This document shows positions 6,691 to 14,751 of a stretch of 40,907 bases of DNA, piece after piece; position 1 is the stretch's first letter, and every line of letters starts with the position of its first letter. A program made the translations under genes and the position numbers. Source of the stretch: Lachnospiraceae bacterium (GTDB lineage: Bacteria > Bacillota > Clostridia > Lachnospirales > Lachnospiraceae). Below the pieces are notes generated by a model. That model worked only from the letters and a program-made list of their open reading frames with translations. It was not told the DNA's origin and did no database searches. Location of the stretch: positions 1-40,907 of the forward strand of contig VSNJ01000017.1 in the NCBI GenBank assembly GCA_009774235.1, in the 5' to 3' direction.

Positions 6691-8748
6691 ATGAAACATA
6701 AAGTCCGGCTTAAAGGTATTTTAAAGACATATTTAAGATGGCCTGTGCTGCTTAGCATATTTTTTGCTGCAATGGATGTGCAGTTATTTATATACAACCA
6801 GAAAGCAGGTGTAATTGGATTTTTTTATTTTATTGTATATGTCCTGGCTTGTACATTAGTTTTTACAACAGGCAGAAGGCGGATACAAAGAGACCTTATA
6901 AGGTTTGCAGAAGATTACGGGCAGATGCAGATGCAGATAGTTGAAAACCTGACCGTACCTTATGCTATTTTAAGTGAAGAAGGCCATCTTCTCTGGGGTA
7001 ACGAGGAATTTGTTAAAATAATAGTAAATAAAAAGGCGGCAAGACGCAATATAAGTAATATTTTTCCGGAAATAACAGAAGACAGCCTTCCACATGATTA
7101 TAATTTAAAAATAGTACATGTGAAAATTAAAGACAGGTATTACAAGGCTGATATGCGCCTTGTAGTTTCAGAAAATACTGGAAGTGATGAGAAAGAAGAA
7201 CCACATAATGATATAAGCCAGCTTATTGAATACAATAGCATTATTTCACTGTTCCTGCATGATGAAACTGATATGATGGAACTTGAGCAGAAGAGAGAAG
7301 AAGAAAATCTTGTAGCTGGTCTTTTATATATTGATAATTATGATGAACTTATTGACAGTATAGACGAGGTACGCCAGTCACTTATGACAGCGCTTATTGA
7401 CAGAAAGATAAATAAATATATGCAAGGGATTGACGCAATATCTAAGAAGATTGAGAAAGATAAGATTTTCTTTGTATTTAAACAGCGTTACCTTGCAGAA
7501 CTGAAAGCAGGAAGGTTTTCTATACTGGAAGAAGTCAGGAATATAAGTATTGGAAATGGCCAGGTGGCAACTATAAGCATTGGCCTTGGAGTGGGCAAGG
7601 ATACTTTTGCAGGCCGTTATGACCTTGCCAGGGCGGCTATTGACCTTGCGCTTGGACGTGGTGGTGACCAGGCAGTTATTAAAAGCGGTGACCAGGAACA
7701 GTTTTTTGGCGGCAAAAGTGTGCAGGTAGAGCGGAACACCCGTGTGAAAGCACGTGTAAAGGCACATGCTTTGAAAGAACTTATTGAAGGTAAAGAACGT
7801 GTTGTTGTAATGGGCCATTCAATAGGGGATGTTGATTCATTTGGTGCTTCTGTAGGAATATACAGGATTGCACGTACCCTTAACAGGAAAGCACATATTG
7901 TACTTAGTGATACAGATTCTTCTGTTAAAACTATTAAATCAAGGTTTTATACAAAAGAGTATGAAGATGATATGATAATAAGCAGCCAGCTTGCAATGGA
8001 ACTTGTTGACGAAAGCACAGTGCTTGTTATAGTCGATGTAAACAGGGCAAGTTATACAGAGTGTCCTGAGCTTATTGATATGGCACAGACAGTTGTTGTA
8101 ATAGACCACCACCGCCAGGCCGGGGACTCTATTGACAAAGCTGTGTTGTTTTATATTGAGCCTTATGCATCTTCTTCATGTGAAATGGTTGCAGAGATAT
8201 CACAATATATTGGCAACGGGCTGAAATTAAGGCCTGCAGAAGCTGAGGCTATGTATGCAGGTATTATGATTGATACTAATTATTTCTCTAACCGTACAGG
8301 AATAAGGACTTTTGAAGCAATGGCATATCTTAGGAGAAGCGGGGCAGACTCTGTAAGGGTGAGGAAAGTATTCCGTGAAGACTTGTCAGAATATAAGATA
8401 CGTGCTGCTGCAATACAGGATACAGAACTTTACAAGGATGTATATGCAATAGCTGAAAGCCAGTCTGAGGGCGTGGAGTCACCAACTGTAGTTGCATCCA
8501 AAGTAGCTAATTCGCTTCTTGATATAAATGGTGTAAAGGCATCTTTTGTACTTACTAAATATAAAGGTAAAATTTATATAAGTGCACGTTCTATAGATGA
8601 AGTAAATGTCCAGGTTATGATGGAAAGAATTGGAGGAGGCGGGCATATTAATATGGCAGGTGCACAGCTTAAAGACACCAGTGTTAATGAGGCAAAAGAT
8701 ATTATAAGAAAACAGATTGACAAGATGATTGAGGAAGGAGAAATATAA
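6691..8748 (+). CDS. gdpP: Cyclic-di-AMP phosphodiesterase GdpP
   Basis: Membrane-bound enzyme that hydrolyses c-di-AMP to pApA and so tunes potassium, osmotic and cell-wall balance. Two membrane spans lie in residues 16-60. A PAS-like domain (about 85-155) and a degenerate GGDEF domain (about 190-310) follow, then DHH/DHHA1. Catalytic motifs visible: GHSIGDVDS (375-383, giving H-x3-D-x-D), VIDHHRQ (470-476) and GGGGH (648-652). At 685 residues it is close to the usual 650-660. The order gdpP-rplI-dnaB is widely conserved in Firmicutes. The stop is one base before the rplI start. The start has GAGGT 6-10 nt upstream. Confidence 0.95.
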   Translation: MKHKVRLKGILKTYLRWPVLLSIFFAAMDVQLFIYNQKAGVIGFFYFIVYVLACTLVFTTGRRRIQRDLIRFAEDYGQMQMQIVENLTVPYAILSEEGHLLWGNEEFVKIIVNKKAARRNISNIFPEITEDSLPHDYNLKIVHVKIKDRYYKADMRLVVSENTGSDEKEEPHNDISQLIEYNSIISLFLHDETDMMELEQKREEENLVAGLLYIDNYDELIDSIDEVRQSLMTALIDRKINKYMQGIDAISKKIEKDKIFFVFKQRYLAELKAGRFSILEEVRNISIGNGQVATISIGLGVGKDTFAGRYDLARAAIDLALGRGGDQAVIKSGDQEQFFGGKSVQVERNTRVKARVKAHALKELIEGKERVVVMGHSIGDVDSFGASVGIYRIARTLNRKAHIVLSDTDSSVKTIKSRFYTKEYEDDMIISSQLAMELVDESTVLVIVDVNRASYTECPELIDMAQTVVVIDHHRQAGDSIDKAVLFYIEPYASSSCEMVAEISQYIGNGLKLRPAEAEAMYAGIMIDTNYFSNRTGIRTFEAMAYLRRSGADSVRVRKVFREDLSEYKIRAAAIQDTELYKDVYAIAESQSEGVESPTVVASKVANSLLDINGVKASFVLTKYKGKIYISARSIDEVNVQVMMERIGGGGHINMAGAQLKDTSVNEAKDIIRKQIDKMIEEGEI

Positions 8749-8749
8749 A

Positions 8750-9202
8750 ATGGAAGTAATTTTACTAGAAGATGTTAAATCACTTGGGAAAAAGGGCGAG
8801 GTTGTCAAAGTAAGTGATGGTTATGCAAGAAATTATATTTTTAAAAAGAACCTTGGGAGGGAAGCTACTTCAAAGAACCTTAACGAACTTAAACTGCAGA
8901 AGCAGCATGAAGAGAAGCTTGCAAAAGAAAAGCTTGACGAGGCCAGGGCTTTTGCAGATGAGTTAAAAGATAAATCAGTAACAGTAGCAATTAAGACAGG
9001 TTCAGGCGGAAGGAGTTTTGGTTCAGTATCTACAAAGGAAATTAATTCTGCTATTAAAAGCCAGCTTGGATATGATATTGATAAAAAGAAAATGTCACTT
9101 GATGTTCCAGTTAAAAGTCCAGGAACATATAACCTTACAATAAAAATCCATCCTAAGGTTACGGGAGAGCTTAAAGTTATTGTGAAAGATGCAGATAATT
9201 AG
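8750..9202 (+). CDS. rplI: 50S ribosomal protein L9
   Basis: A 150-residue ribosomal protein L9 that binds domain V of 23S rRNA. The N-terminus MEVILLEDVKSLGKKGEVV and YARNYIFKK are the L9 signature. The long connecting helix (about 40-78) and C-terminal domain are present. The start is ATG 8750, not the upstream in-frame ATG 8729, because family alignment begins at MEVILL and GGAG lies 9 nt before it, inside the end of gdpP. A long palindrome follows before dnaB. Confidence 0.96.
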   Translation: MEVILLEDVKSLGKKGEVVKVSDGYARNYIFKKNLGREATSKNLNELKLQKQHEEKLAKEKLDEARAFADELKDKSVTVAIKTGSGGRSFGSVSTKEINSAIKSQLGYDIDKKKMSLDVPVKSPGTYNLTIKIHPKVTGELKVIVKDADN

Positions 9203-9239
9203 TGTTGTGGTTCCTTAGAAAGATTTTAGGATTGCAGCA

Positions 9240-9345
9240 AGGAACAGTAAAGAAATAATATTGCAATATCCAGGATATGTTTTTTGGATTTATAACTGAA
9301 GATATAGACTGGCAGGATTGTAAAATTATTTCTTTATTTGTTCCT
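9240..9345. repeat. 106-nt imperfect palindrome between rplI and dnaB
   Basis: The left arm 9240-9267 (AGGAACAGTAAAGAAATAAT...) pairs with the right arm 9317-9345 (...ATTATTTCTTTATTTGTTCCT) over about 28 bp with a few mismatches; the loop is about 49 nt. The arms do not resemble those of the four core-bearing repeats and no core is visible. It sits inside the gdpP-rplI-dnaB transcript, so it may set processing or mRNA ratios. Confidence 0.6.
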
Positions 9346-9368
9346 GGTTTCCAGAATGGAGGACTGGG

Positions 9369-10712
9369 ATGCAGGAGGAGGCAATTAAGAGGATACCACC
9401 TCATAATGTGGAGGCGGAACGTGCAGTAATAGGTTCTATGATTATGGATTCTGATGCTATACTTACGGCTTCAGAGATGTTATGTGCGGATGACTTTTAC
9501 CAGGGGCAGTATGGTATAATATTTAATGCACTTGTTGAGATGTATAAAGAAGGTGTAGGTGCAGACCTTGTTACTTTACAAAATAAGCTGCATGAAAAAG
9601 AAGTGCCGCCTGAGCTTTTAAGTGTGGAATTTATAGGAAGCCTTATAGGTAGTGTGCCTACATCTGCCAATATAAGGCATTATGTCCGTATAGTACATGA
9701 CAAGGCAGTGCTTAGAAGGCTTATACAGATAACAGAGCGTATAAGCAATACATGTTATATGGACAGACAGCCTGCCAATGAAATACTTGATGAAACAGAG
9801 AAAAGTGTATTTAATGTATTGCAGAGGCGTGGCGGCAATGAGTTTGAACCTATACGTGAAGTGGTACTGCGCACCCTTGACAGTATTGAAAAGGCAGCAA
9901 AGCAGAAAGGGCATATTACAGGGCTTGAAACAGGTTTCAGGGACCTGGATTATAAAACAGCAGGGCTGCAGAAATCAGACCTTATCCTTATTGCAGCAAG
10001 ACCTGCTATGGGAAAGACAGCATTTGTACTTAATATTGCAGAATATATGGCACTCCACAGTAAAAGTACCATAGCAATATTCAGTCTTGAAATGAGCAAG
10101 GAACAGCTCGTTAAACGTATGCTTTCTATGAATTCACATGTTGATTCACAGAAGATAAGGACTGGAAACCTGGAAGATGAGGACTGGGACAAACTTGTAG
10201 GGAGTGTACGCCGGATTGGCAATTCAAATCTTGTAATAGATGATACTTCTGGAATAACAGCACAAGAACTGCGTTCTAAATGCCGCAGGCTTAAGATTGA
10301 GAAAGGTCTTGACCTTGTTGTAATTGATTATCTTCAGCTTATGTCAGGTTCAGGCAGGAGGAAAGGTGATAACAGGCAGCAGGAGATATCAGATATATCA
10401 CGTGCACTGAAAGTTATGGCAAGGGAGCTGGATATTCCAGTTATTGCACTGTCACAGCTTTCACGTGCTGTAGAACAGCGCCCAGATAAAAAACCCTTGC
10501 TTTCAGACTTACGTGAGTCAGGAGCTATTGAACAAGATGCAGATATGGTTATGTTTTTATACAGGGATGAGTATTATAATCCTGATACAGAGGAAAAAGG
10601 TGTTGCAGAGGTTATTATCGCCAAGCAGAGAAGCGGGCCTACAGGTTCAGTAAAACTTGCATGGCTTTCGCAATTTACTAAATTTGGAAACCTGGAAACA
10701 TCTATGGTGTAA
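9369..10712 (+). CDS. dnaB: Replicative DNA helicase DnaB
   Basis: Hexameric replicative helicase (DnaC in Bacillus naming) that unwinds DNA ahead of the fork. The N-terminal primase-binding domain (residues 1-150) begins RIPPHNVEAERAVIGSM. The RecA-like motor has Walker A AARPAMGKTAF near residue 210, Walker B LVVIDYLQLM near 320, and DLRESGAIEQDADMV. It is 447 residues and complete. GGAGG at 9358-9362 precedes the ATG. Third gene of the conserved gdpP-rplI-dnaB set. Confidence 0.96.
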   Translation: MQEEAIKRIPPHNVEAERAVIGSMIMDSDAILTASEMLCADDFYQGQYGIIFNALVEMYKEGVGADLVTLQNKLHEKEVPPELLSVEFIGSLIGSVPTSANIRHYVRIVHDKAVLRRLIQITERISNTCYMDRQPANEILDETEKSVFNVLQRRGGNEFEPIREVVLRTLDSIEKAAKQKGHITGLETGFRDLDYKTAGLQKSDLILIAARPAMGKTAFVLNIAEYMALHSKSTIAIFSLEMSKEQLVKRMLSMNSHVDSQKIRTGNLEDEDWDKLVGSVRRIGNSNLVIDDTSGITAQELRSKCRRLKIEKGLDLVVIDYLQLMSGSGRRKGDNRQQEISDISRALKVMARELDIPVIALSQLSRAVEQRPDKKPLLSDLRESGAIEQDADMVMFLYRDEYYNPDTEEKGVAEVIIAKQRSGPTGSVKLAWLSQFTKFGNLETSMV

Positions 10713-10799
10713 TATCTGGTATACAGTAAATTGTGCTGGTTATTATAGACCGTATAACAGTAGATAATAACACATATTTTACTAATAATGTAAAATCTT

Positions 10800-10828
10800 T
10801 CTTGATTTAATTGGCAAAAGTGTATAAT
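10800..10828 (+). promoter_or_regulatory. Probable promoter of pgi
   Basis: TATAAT at 10823-10828, with TCTTGA at 10800-10805 spaced by 17 bp. The -10 box is perfect and the -35 weak. It leaves a leader of about 75 nt. Confidence 0.5.
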
Positions 10829-10910
10829 ATATTAATATAAGGTATTTTAAATTGGCAGCCTAAAGCTGTTAAAATATAAAGTGTTGTTAATACAACGGAA
10901 TGGAGGAATT

Positions 10911-12260
10911 ATGGCAAATCAGGTAAAATTTGACTATTCATTGGCATGCAATGTGATTTCAGAAGATGAAATTAAATCTATGGAGAAGATTGTATGCGAT
11001 GCAAAGGAGGTTCTTGTAGGCAGAAGCGGGGCAGGCAATGATTTCCTTGGATGGATTGACCTTCCTGTAGCTTATGATGTGGACGAGTTTAAACGCATTA
11101 AGAAAGCTGCTGAAAGAATCCAGTCAGATTCAGAAGTTCTCTTGGTAATAGGTATTGGTGGTTCATATCTTGGAGCAAGGGCAGCAATTGAATTTTTAAG
11201 ACATAGTTTTTATAACAATGTCAGCAGTGATGTACGTAAAACACCAGAAATCTACTATTGCGGCAATAATCTGAGCGGAACATATCTTTCACAGCTTATT
11301 GATGTAATTGGTGACAGGGACTTTTCTGTAAATATTATCAGCAAGTCTGGTACTACAACAGAGCCAGCAGTAGCTTTCCGTATCTTTAAGGGCATGCTTG
11401 AAAAGAAGTATGGAAAGGAAGGTGCAGCAAAGAGGATTTATGCTACAACAGATAAAGAAAAGGGAGCATTAAAGAACCTTGCTACAGAAGAGGGGTATGA
11501 ATCATTTGTAGTGCCTGATGATGTAGGAGGACGTTTCTCTGTACTTACAGCAGTAGGTCTTCTTCCAATAGCAGTAAGCGGGGCAGATATTGAAAAGCTT
11601 ATGGAAGGTGCTGCTTCAATGAGAGAAGTATGTTTAAATAAGAACTTTGCTGACAATGATGCACTTAAATACGCAGCAATACGTAATATTCTTCTCCGTA
11701 AAGGAAAGAGTGTTGAGATACTTTGTAATTATGAGCCAATATTCCACTATGTAGCAGAGTGGTGGAAACAGCTTTATGGTGAAAGTGAAGGAAAAGACCA
11801 GAAGGGTATTTTCCCAGCATCAGTTGACCTTACAACAGACCTTCATTCAATGGGACAGTTTATACAGGATGGCAGCCGTATAATGTTTGAGACAGTTATG
11901 GAACTTGAGAAGCCTTCATTTGATATTGCTATTGAAGAAGAACCTGTAGACCTTGACGGGCTTAATTATCTTAAAGGAAAGACACTTGACTTTATAAATA
12001 AGAGTGCTATGAAAGGTACACAGCTTGCACATACAGATGGTAATGTACCAAACCTGGCAATAAAAGTTCCAGAGCAGAATGAATTTTATCTTGGACAGTT
12101 ATTCTATTTCTATGAGTTTGCATGTGGCGTAAGTGGATATGTACTTGGTGTAAACCCATTTAACCAGCCAGGTGTTGAAAGCTATAAGAAGAATATGTTT
12201 GCACTTCTTGGAAAGCCAGGCTTTGAGGCACAGAGAGAAGAGCTTATGAAGAGACTGTAA
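10911..12260 (+). CDS. pgi: Glucose-6-phosphate isomerase
   Basis: Interconverts glucose-6-phosphate and fructose-6-phosphate in the cytoplasm. The sugar-phosphate site is seen in VIGIGGSYLGARAAIEF and the SIS motif IISKSGTTTEPAVAFR. GESEGKDQKGIFPAS and a C-terminal lysine segment (GVESYKKNMFALLG) match bacterial Pgi. At 449 residues it is the short Firmicutes form. The ATG at 10911 has GGAGG 4 nt upstream; the family N-terminus agrees with this rather than the in-frame ATG at 10881. A strong hairpin follows at 12289-12329. Confidence 0.96.
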   Translation: MANQVKFDYSLACNVISEDEIKSMEKIVCDAKEVLVGRSGAGNDFLGWIDLPVAYDVDEFKRIKKAAERIQSDSEVLLVIGIGGSYLGARAAIEFLRHSFYNNVSSDVRKTPEIYYCGNNLSGTYLSQLIDVIGDRDFSVNIISKSGTTTEPAVAFRIFKGMLEKKYGKEGAAKRIYATTDKEKGALKNLATEEGYESFVVPDDVGGRFSVLTAVGLLPIAVSGADIEKLMEGAASMREVCLNKNFADNDALKYAAIRNILLRKGKSVEILCNYEPIFHYVAEWWKQLYGESEGKDQKGIFPASVDLTTDLHSMGQFIQDGSRIMFETVMELEKPSFDIAIEEEPVDLDGLNYLKGKTLDFINKSAMKGTQLAHTDGNVPNLAIKVPEQNEFYLGQLFYFYEFACGVSGYVLGVNPFNQPGVESYKKNMFALLGKPGFEAQREELMKRL

Positions 12261-12288
12261 ACCAGTAAATAAAATAAGTTAAACATTT

Positions 12289-12335
12289 AAGACATATGCC
12301 CCAGACTTAAGTTCTGGGAAATATGTCTTATTTAG
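12289..12335 (+). terminator. Terminator after pgi
   Basis: AAGACATAT (12289-12297) and CCCAGA pair with TCTGGG and ATATGTCTT (12321-12329) in a two-step stem. ATTTAG follows; the T-tract is poor but the stem is strong. Confidence 0.55.
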
Positions 12336-12341
12336 TATTAG

Positions 12342-12365
12342 TTGCCAGAGTAATATAATCTTTGT
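12342..12365 (+). repeat. Solo end of the type-1 repeat arm
   Basis: The 24 bases starting TTGCCAGAGTAATA are identical to 29395-29418 (end of repeat copy B). Their last 23 bases are the reverse complement of 5392-5414 (end of copy A). No partner arm or core is seen here, so this is a remnant or a landing site. Confidence 0.7.
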
Positions 12366-12466
12366 GCAATTTGCCAGTTTGAAAATTATATGGGAACAGA
12401 CAGAAGGTTTATCTGTATATACACATTGGAAACCGTATCTGTTTCTAATATTGAGGAGGATTTACT

Positions 12467-13153
12467 ATGAAGTATAGAAAGGCACTTACTTTTAGTTATG
12501 ATGATGGTATAGAACAGGACAGGAAACTTGTAGATATTTTTAACAAATATGGAATGAAAGCAACATTTAACCTGAATACAGGCATACAGTCTAATGAAAG
12601 CTGTTTTGAAATAAATGGCATACATATACAGCGTATGGAACAAGAGGGACTGGACCAGCTATACAAAGGACATGAGATAGCAGTACATGGTTTTGGGCAT
12701 ATATCACCAGAAAGCCTTAGTAAAGATGAATATAAACACGAATTTGTTGAGGATGCAAAGAATATAGAAAGGCTTTATGGGAAATATCCTTGTGGCATGG
12801 CTTATGCTTATGGTACATATAATGATGAAGTTATTGCATACCTTAAAGATGAGGGGTTTAAATATGGCAGGACAGTTGGTGCTACACATGGTTTTGCAAT
12901 GCCAGAAGAACCCCTTAAACTTGAAAGTACATGCCATCATAATGATGAAATGCTGTTCCAGCTTGCCAGTAGTTTTATTGAAGCGGAGCCGGCAGAAGAT
13001 GAGCAGATGCTTTTTTATATATGGGGGCATAGCTATGAATTTGATGTAGATAATAACTGGGACAGAATTGAAAAGCTTTGCCAGATGCTAGGAGGCAGGG
13101 ATGATATTTTCTATGGAACCAATTCACAGTGCCTGCTTGGTGCGTGGGAATAA
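12467..13153 (+). CDS. Polysaccharide deacetylase family protein (NodB fold, CE4)
   Basis: A 228-residue NodB-fold deacetylase. Motif 1 is TFSYDDG (residues 9-15) with the catalytic/metal aspartates. Motif 2 is AVHGFGH (about 74-80), supplying the two zinc histidines. There is no signal peptide or membrane anchor, so the protein should be cytoplasmic. That is unlike peptidoglycan deacetylases and suggests a soluble N-acetyl-sugar or small amide substrate. GAGGAGG lies just before the ATG. It stands alone between the pgi terminator and the convergent pyrG unit. The substrate cannot be assigned. Confidence 0.82.
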   Translation: MKYRKALTFSYDDGIEQDRKLVDIFNKYGMKATFNLNTGIQSNESCFEINGIHIQRMEQEGLDQLYKGHEIAVHGFGHISPESLSKDEYKHEFVEDAKNIERLYGKYPCGMAYAYGTYNDEVIAYLKDEGFKYGRTVGATHGFAMPEEPLKLESTCHHNDEMLFQLASSFIEAEPAEDEQMLFYIWGHSYEFDVDNNWDRIEKLCQMLGGRDDIFYGTNSQCLLGAWE

Positions 13154-13207
13154 AAAATAGATTTCTTTATGTAATTGTATGGGACTGGTGGGATAATATA
13201 GAAAAAT

Positions 13208-13245
13208 AATTAGTCCAGCAAATATTAATTATTGCTGGACTAATT
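13208..13245. terminator. Terminator shared by convergent genes
   Basis: AATTAGTCCAGCAA (13208-13221) pairs perfectly with 13232-13245 over 14 bp, loop 10 nt. On the minus strand it is followed by ATTTTTC, so it best ends the pyrG-hydrolase transcript. It may also stop the deacetylase message. Confidence 0.75.
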
Positions 13246-13270
13246 TGTGCCTGTATGGAATTGTTTATAA

Positions 13271-14722
13271 TTATTTAAAAAGTTTTACAGCGTTATTTAT
13301 TTCTTTGCGTGCAGAGCTTCTTTTAAGGTCAGCATAGTCAAAAAATATAAAACCATTTACTTCTCCAGTATTGCGTGAATATTCAATTTCACGTTTTAAT
13401 ATTGTATTGCTTTTAGCCCAGCTTTTATCCCCTATAAGCCGTGCTTCTTTGCTGCTTATGCCTGCCCTGTATGCGGCAAGTCCTGTATATAGTTTTACAC
13501 TTTTATGCCTGTTTACATCTGTCCATTGTTTTAAAGCTTTTTTAAATGGACATGATGGATGTTTAAAAGACCAGTAAATTTGTGGGCATATGTAATCAAT
13601 ATATCCTGTAGTCTGCATCCACTTCTTAACATCACAATAATAATTGTTTTTCAGATATAAATTATCTATATTACCAGCAGGGCTGATTCCAAAGATACAG
13701 TTTTTATCTGCTTTTTTAACTGCTGTATATACGCTTTTAACCAGTTTTGATACATTCCTGCGGCGCCATGACACTATATTTAATGGTGTTTTATTATTAT
13801 TTCTGCAGTTTTTTACATAAGAATTGTATTCTTTTGCATCAAAGTTTTTTTGGTATGCCGTTCCGAGATTAGGATAAAAATAGTCATCAAAATGTATGCC
13901 ATCAACATCATAATTTTGTACAATCTCTTTAACACCATTAATTATAAGGTTCTGTACAGCAGGTTTTGCTGGGTTAAAATAGAGCTGTCCATTATAATTT
14001 AAAACATTACGTCTTAATGATGGTGATTTTGAGTTGCGCCACTTATATGCATAAGAAGACTTTGCAAGTGCTGAATTGCTAGTGGTATCTTTAGTTATCC
14101 TGTAAGGATTAATCCATGCGTGGATTTCCAGCCCACGGCTGTGGGCTTCTGTTACCATAATTGACAGAGGGTCAAATCCAGGGCTTTTGCCAATTTTTCC
14201 TGATGAATATTTAGACCATGGAAAATATTTGGAATTATACATAGCATCAGAAAACATCCTTACATGGACAAATACAGTATTAAAATTATCTGATTTACAT
14301 TTGTCAAACATGGTTTTTACCTGGCTGGTAAAAGAGTCCCTTGTATAGCCTTTTGGGTTGTAGTCAAGGAAGGCAATCCATACACCACGTAATTCATTGG
14401 AAGAGCCAGAATTCATATTTTCAATTCCATAATCTTCCTGGTTTTCTTCATCTGTAGTTCCGGAACCAGTACCAGTGGTGCTAGTATCAGTACCAGTGGT
14501 ATCAGGGTCTGTGCCCGTATCATCTGGTTGTTGGTTTGTATTTTCTGGTGCTGGTGTATTTACAGAAGTTACACTATCCATGCCTGATACAGCTTTAACA
14601 TTATTATGCTTGTAAACAGATAGTGTAAATAGTGCACATGCAATAAGTATTAATGATGTTACCACAGTAAGTATTATATTGTGGTTTTTTCCATTTTCAG
14701 GTTTAGGGTTATTTTTATTCAT
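13271..14722 (-). CDS. Membrane-anchored GHL10 family (YngK-like) glycoside hydrolase
   Basis: A 483-residue surface protein. One N-terminal membrane span (IILTVVTSLILIACALFTLSVY, about 15-37) is followed by a Thr/Asp/Gly-rich low-complexity linker (about 55-95). The GHL10/DUF187 TIM-barrel starts at LRGVWIAFLDYN. Family marks seen are FNTVFVHVR, LEIHAWINPYRI, YDVDGIHFDDYFYPN (acidic catalytic region) and CPQIYWSF. The family is related to glycosyl hydrolases and is usually anchored outside the cell, perhaps acting on cell-wall glycan. It begins 29 nt after pyrG and is probably co-transcribed with it. The link to CTP synthesis is not obvious. Confidence 0.85.
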   Translation of the reverse strand: MNKNNPKPENGKNHNIILTVVTSLILIACALFTLSVYKHNNVKAVSGMDSVTSVNTPAPENTNQQPDDTGTDPDTTGTDTSTTGTGSGTTDEENQEDYGIENMNSGSSNELRGVWIAFLDYNPKGYTRDSFTSQVKTMFDKCKSDNFNTVFVHVRMFSDAMYNSKYFPWSKYSSGKIGKSPGFDPLSIMVTEAHSRGLEIHAWINPYRITKDTTSNSALAKSSYAYKWRNSKSPSLRRNVLNYNGQLYFNPAKPAVQNLIINGVKEIVQNYDVDGIHFDDYFYPNLGTAYQKNFDAKEYNSYVKNCRNNNKTPLNIVSWRRRNVSKLVKSVYTAVKKADKNCIFGISPAGNIDNLYLKNNYYCDVKKWMQTTGYIDYICPQIYWSFKHPSCPFKKALKQWTDVNRHKSVKLYTGLAAYRAGISSKEARLIGDKSWAKSNTILKREIEYSRNTGEVNGFIFFDYADLKRSSARKEINNAVKLFK

Positions 14723-14751
14723 AGAAAAATTTGCCTTTCTAAAAAATAATT

